Positions 61,048-64,000 of a DNA stretch of 64,000 nucleotides are shown here, piece after piece. The notes under the pieces are model-generated. The model made no database searches. It was not told where the DNA came from and saw nothing but the letters and a program-made list of their open reading frames with translations. The stretch is from Nocardia yamanashiensis NBRC 100130 (GTDB lineage Bacteria > Actinomycetota > Actinomycetes > Mycobacteriales > Mycobacteriaceae). Positions within the stretch are counted from its first letter, which is position 1; every line of letters starts with the position of its first letter. The stretch lies in the NCBI RefSeq assembly GCF_001613325.1, contig NZ_BDCD01000022.1, positions 62,001-126,000 of the forward strand, read 5' to 3'. Both the position numbers and the translations under genes were made by a program.

Positions 61048-61190
61048 AAAGGTGTGCCGGTAGGACCAGAGCGCGACGCGTGCCGGTATGACGCGCGCGG
61101 GACGCGTGCCGGAATGACGAGAGCGCGACACGTGCCGGAATGACGAGAGCGCGACGCATGCCGGGATGACGAGAGCGCGACGCATGCTGC
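61048..61190 (+). repeat. 26-bp minisatellite between the zincin gene and tilS
   Basis: About five to six copies with units starting near 61071, 61095, 61123, 61149 and 61175 (24-28 bp). The consensus core on + is GTGCCGGAATGACGAGAGCG. It fills the 243-bp gap. It contains no spacers of constant length with unique sequence, so it is not CRISPR. Confidence 0.75.
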
Positions 61191-61251
61191 GAAGACGGTG
61201 TCGGCTGCCGGAGCGGCAGCGGGCAGAGCAGCGCATGCGACGATCGGGGGC

Positions 61252-62394
61252 GTGAACGATCGTCCCCGGTTGCCCGAGACGCGGGCCGTGCTCGCGGTGC
61301 GGCATGCGGTGCGTGACTGGCTGGGCCGGTATGCACCGGAAGGGGCAGTGGCCGTTGCCTTGTCGGGTGGCGCGGATTCCTTGGCGCTCACGGCCGCAGC
61401 CGTAGCCGAAGCCGACGTGGTGGATGCCCTGATCGTCGATCACGGGTTGCAGGGAGGGTCCGAGTCGGTCGCGGCCGCCGCGGCCGCCGCGGCGCTGCGA
61501 TTGGGCTGCCAGTCGGCACGGGTGCTGACGGTCGAGGTGAGCGGCGGTGGCGGCCTCGAAGCCGCGGCGCGGCGCGCGCGGTACGGCGCATTGCGCACGG
61601 CTCGTATCGAACTTGCGGGCAGCGCTGACGCGCGCGCTGCCGATCTGATCGGCGATGCCCCGTACACGGCGCCGCGAGCGGCCGGAGCGCTCGCGGTCCC
61701 GCCGGATGGCGAGCGGATCGAGGCGGCGGGTCTTCCTGCGGACCGCCTGCCGGTGCTGCTCGGGCACACCCTCGACGACCAGGCCGAGACGGTCTTGCTG
61801 GGTTTGGCGCGCGGGTCCGGCGCGCGGTCGATCCAGGGCATGGCCGAGTTCGATGCGCCGTGGGGCAGACCGCTGCTCGGGGTGCGGCGGGAGACCACGC
61901 GGCAGGTGTGCGCGGATCTCGGGCTGGAGCCGTGGGAGGACCCGCACAACAGTTCGCCCGAGTTCACCCGGGTGCGATTGCGTACCGAGGTGCTGCCCTT
62001 GCTCGAGGAAGTGCTCGGGGGCGGGGTGGCGGGGGCGCTGGCGCGGACGGCGGCGCAATTGCGGGAGGACGGCGGCGTGCTGGACGCGCTCGCCGAGAAG
62101 TTGCTGGCAGAGGCGCGTGATGGCGAGACGCTGGTGATCGAGACGCTCGCCACTGCGGCTCCCGCCCTGCGCCGCCGTGTCCTGCGCGCGTGGTTGCTTT
62201 CAGGTGGCGCAAAATCATTGACGGACACCAACTTACGAATGGTCGAAGCGCTGGTCACGGACTGGCGCGGGCAGGGCGGGGTGGCCGTGGGCGGCTCGGT
62301 GAGCGGGACCAGGTTGGTTGCCGGGCGTGAACATGGCAGGCTCATACTGGGCTTGCACCACATCGGACCCGATCTGGGTCGACATCATCACTGA
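61252..62394 (+). CDS. tilS: tRNA(Ile)-lysidine synthetase TilS
   Basis: This 380-aa PP-loop ATPase modifies C34 of the minor tRNA-Ile to lysidine. The PP-loop is ALSGGADSLAL near residue 36. GHTLDDQAETVLLGLARGSG and EDPHNSSPEFTRVRLR are family motifs. GTG 61252 is chosen; the frame is open to 61198 into repetitive DNA. Next gene hpt follows as in mesJ-hpt of M. tuberculosis. An Ala/Arg/Asp-rich insert lies near residues 124-145. Confidence 0.92.
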   Translation: MNDRPRLPETRAVLAVRHAVRDWLGRYAPEGAVAVALSGGADSLALTAAAVAEADVVDALIVDHGLQGGSESVAAAAAAAALRLGCQSARVLTVEVSGGGGLEAAARRARYGALRTARIELAGSADARAADLIGDAPYTAPRAAGALAVPPDGERIEAAGLPADRLPVLLGHTLDDQAETVLLGLARGSGARSIQGMAEFDAPWGRPLLGVRRETTRQVCADLGLEPWEDPHNSSPEFTRVRLRTEVLPLLEEVLGGGVAGALARTAAQLREDGGVLDALAEKLLAEARDGETLVIETLATAAPALRRRVLRAWLLSGGAKSLTDTNLRMVEALVTDWRGQGGVAVGGSVSGTRLVAGREHGRLILGLHHIGPDLGRHHH

Positions 62395-62410
62395 AGGGAA
62401 ACCAGCGCAC

Positions 62411-62968
62411 GTGTACGGGGATGACATCGCGTCGGTGCTGATCAGCGAAGACCAGATCGCGGCCAAGGTCGACGAGCTCGCGGAACTGGTTGCCAAGCGT
62501 TATCCGGCCGGTGCGCCCGAGGGCGATCTGCTGCTGGTGGGCGTGCTCAAGGGCGCCATCTTCTTCATGACCGATCTGGCGAAGAAGCTGACCGTGCCGA
62601 CCCAGATGGAGTTCATGGCGGTCTCGTCGTACGGCTCCTCGACCTCCTCGTCGGGCGTCGTGCGGATCATGAAGGACCTCGACAAGGACATCGCGGGCCG
62701 CAATGTGCTGATCGTCGAGGACATCATCGACTCCGGCCTGACGCTGTCGTGGCTGCTGCGCAACCTCTCCAGCCGCAATCCGGCCTCGCTGGAGGTCGTC
62801 ACCCTGCTGCGCAAGCCCGATGCACTGCGCACCCAGGTGGACGTGATGGCGGTCGGTTTCGACATCCCGAACGAGTTCGTGGTCGGCTACGGCCTGGACT
62901 ACGCCGAGCGCTACCGCGACCTGCCGTACATCGGCACGCTGGACCCGAAGGTCTACGGGGGGAAGTAA
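62411..62968 (+). CDS. hpt: Hypoxanthine-guanine phosphoribosyltransferase
   Basis: This 185-aa purine salvage enzyme converts hypoxanthine and guanine with PRPP into IMP and GMP. The PRPP loop is VLIVEDIIDSGLTL, the flexible loop SSYGSSTSSSG, and DLPYIGTLDPKVY ends the protein. GTG 62411 has GAAGGG about 11 nt upstream and fits family length; the frame is open to 62318 inside tilS. Confidence 0.95.
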   Translation: MYGDDIASVLISEDQIAAKVDELAELVAKRYPAGAPEGDLLLVGVLKGAIFFMTDLAKKLTVPTQMEFMAVSSYGSSTSSSGVVRIMKDLDKDIAGRNVLIVEDIIDSGLTLSWLLRNLSSRNPASLEVVTLLRKPDALRTQVDVMAVGFDIPNEFVVGYGLDYAERYRDLPYIGTLDPKVYGGK

Positions 62969-62975
62969 CTCGCAC

Positions 62976-63007
62976 GACTCTCAGGGGCTTCGCCCCCGAA
63001 CCCCCTC
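62976..63007 (-). repeat. 32-bp repeat, exact inverse copy of 22105-22136
   Basis: The reverse complement is identical over 32 bp to the last repeat unit at 22105-22136. It contains a hairpin (GGGGCTTCGCCCC) and lies 8 bp after hpt, where it may serve as terminator. Confidence 0.8.
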
Positions 63008-63060
63008 GGGGGATCGCCGGGAGTCGTCGCCGGAGGTCTCCTGTGGGACGCCCGAACCCA

Positions 63061-63090
63061 AGCCGTCCGCCGTCTCGGTGGGCGGCTTTC
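63061..63090 (+). terminator. Possible second hairpin after hpt
   Basis: AGCCG...CGGCT with an inner GCC/GGC pair and a following TTTCGG. The stem is interrupted by a bulge. Confidence 0.4.
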
Positions 63091-63097
63091 GGTCTTA

Positions 63098-63113
63098 TGT
63101 GACTAATTTCACT
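63098..63113. promoter_or_regulatory. CRP-like site TGTGA-N6-TCACT
   Basis: One base differs from the CRP consensus TGTGA-N6-TCACA. It lies about 300 bp before the LysR gene in the 447-bp gap 62969-63415, which has no gene. Two TCACATG direct repeats follow at 63223-63236. Confidence 0.4.
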
Positions 63114-63415
63114 TCTGGTACGCCCGGACGGTGAGGCGGGTTGCCGGACGCCGTTGCTGAAAGTCCGCGCGAGCGGTCCCCAGGTGAGCGCGCGGATAAA
63201 CCGTGGCGTATGTTACTGCTGGTCACATGTTCACATGATGGGCGTGGGGATCCGTCGCAGTGAATGGCCAGGAATTCGCCGTCCCGGTTACCGGAATGTT
63301 TCGAGTCAGCCCTATGCTGTCTGTAACAAACCTGACGGCTGTTTTCTGACTCGATTTCAAACTTTCGGGTCGGATTCGGCTGGAAATTCAAGACCGATTC
63401 TGATAGCAAGGGGCT

Positions 63416-64000
63416 ATGGACCCGCATTTGCGCGACCTGCGGTATTTCGTCGCCGTCGCTGAGGAACTGCACTTCACCAACGCCGCCCAGCGGCTGCACA
63501 TCGCTCAACCCACCCTCTCACGGCAGATTCGTCAGCTGGAGCGTCAGCTCGACGTGGTCCTGTTCGACCGCAATCAGCGCAGCGTGGCCCTGACCGTCGC
63601 GGGCAAGGAACTGCTCGAGGGGGCGCGGAAGATCCTGGAGCTCTGGGAAGTCACCAATGTCGCCCTGCAGGAGGCCGGTGAGGTGCTGCGCGTCGGCATC
63701 CAGTCCTCCATCGGGCGCGGGCTGATCACCGATCTGGAGAGCGCCAGCGGTCACCGCCTGGCCCTGCACTCCGCCTCCTGGACCGACCCGTCCTCCGGCC
63801 TGGCCGGGCGACAGGCCGACCTGGCGCTGATGTGGCTGCCCGTACCCGACACCAGCCGTTACCGCTGGCAGGTGCTGCGCACCGAGCCGCGCTGGGTGCT
63901 GCTGCCGGAGAACCACGCGCTGGCCGGCCAGGAGACCATCGATTTCGCGGATCTGGCCGATGAGCCCTTCATCGCCATGCCCGCCGAAGCCGGTGCGGCC
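63416..64000 (+). CDS. LysR-family transcriptional regulator, C-terminal part missing
   Basis: The first 195 residues of a LysR-type regulator are in the window. The N-terminal winged helix-turn-helix is canonical (LRYFVAVAEELHFTNAAQRL, QPTLSRQIRQLE, LFDRNQRSVALT). The coinducer-binding domain begins near residue 90 (VLRVGIQSS). ATG 63416 has AAGGGG 4 nt upstream. Its target gene is unknown; hpt upstream runs the same way and does not look related. Confidence 0.92.
   Translation, partial: MDPHLRDLRYFVAVAEELHFTNAAQRLHIAQPTLSRQIRQLERQLDVVLFDRNQRSVALTVAGKELLEGARKILELWEVTNVALQEAGEVLRVGIQSSIGRGLITDLESASGHRLALHSASWTDPSSGLAGRQADLALMWLPVPDTSRYRWQVLRTEPRWVLLPENHALAGQETIDFADLADEPFIAMPAEAGAA

Overview
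The window is GC-rich actinobacterial chromosome. Gene content and order point to a mycolate-containing genus, most likely Nocardia or a close relative. From about 1 to 39 kb the order follows, from memory, the Mycobacterium tuberculosis segment Rv3682 to Rv3644c: ponA2, whiB4, two ArsA-type ATPases, RidA, metallo-hydrolase, crp, nth, thioredoxin-like, Nudix, MarP-type protease, hydrolase, holin-like protein, acs, dppABCD, HAD hydrolase, ssd, tad locus, helicase, cspA, topA, polymerase III delta'. From 57.5 kb to the end it follows Rv3628 to Rv3624c (ppa, dacB-type, zincin, tilS, hpt). No phage, transposase or CRISPR array is visible.

Region 1 (1-13.5 kb) holds cell-wall, redox and stress genes with crp in the middle. 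Region 2 (13.6-21 kb) is acs diverging from a five-part dipeptide ABC operon. A perfect CRP-type palindrome lies between them. Region 3 (21-30.6 kb) is a Fic-like protein, a HAD phosphatase, and the ssd-tad pilus locus. That locus is unusual: nearly every junction has gained extra, often repetitive DNA, some of it as small ORFs that overlap the neighbouring tad genes by 4 bp. Two exact DnaA boxes and three perfect hairpins lie just before ssd. Region 4 (31-39 kb) is an MrfA-like helicase, cspA, topA, a DinB-like protein and holB.

An accessory block of about 18 kb (39.2-57.5 kb) starts right after a tRNA-Thr gene and separates the two conserved segments. It holds a six-gene chain of overlapping genes (Tat-type binding protein, permease, ATPase, cystathionine beta-synthase-like enzyme, YcnI-like copper protein, CopC/CopD protein) in which the YcnI-like gene appears frameshifted. 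It also holds a TetR/SDR pair, a class V aminotransferase behind a SAM-IV riboswitch, a heme oxygenase behind an iron-box-like palindrome, transporters and small enzymes.

Two themes recur. About ten genes appear to be leaderless, with a TAnnnT hexamer 6-7 bp before an ATG or GTG start. Tandem minisatellite-like repeats (22, 24, 26, 30, 32 and 57 bp units) occur both in coding and in intergenic DNA. Start codons were chosen from Shine-Dalgarno sites, leaderless promoters or family length. All comparisons with named M. tuberculosis genes are from memory, not from a search.
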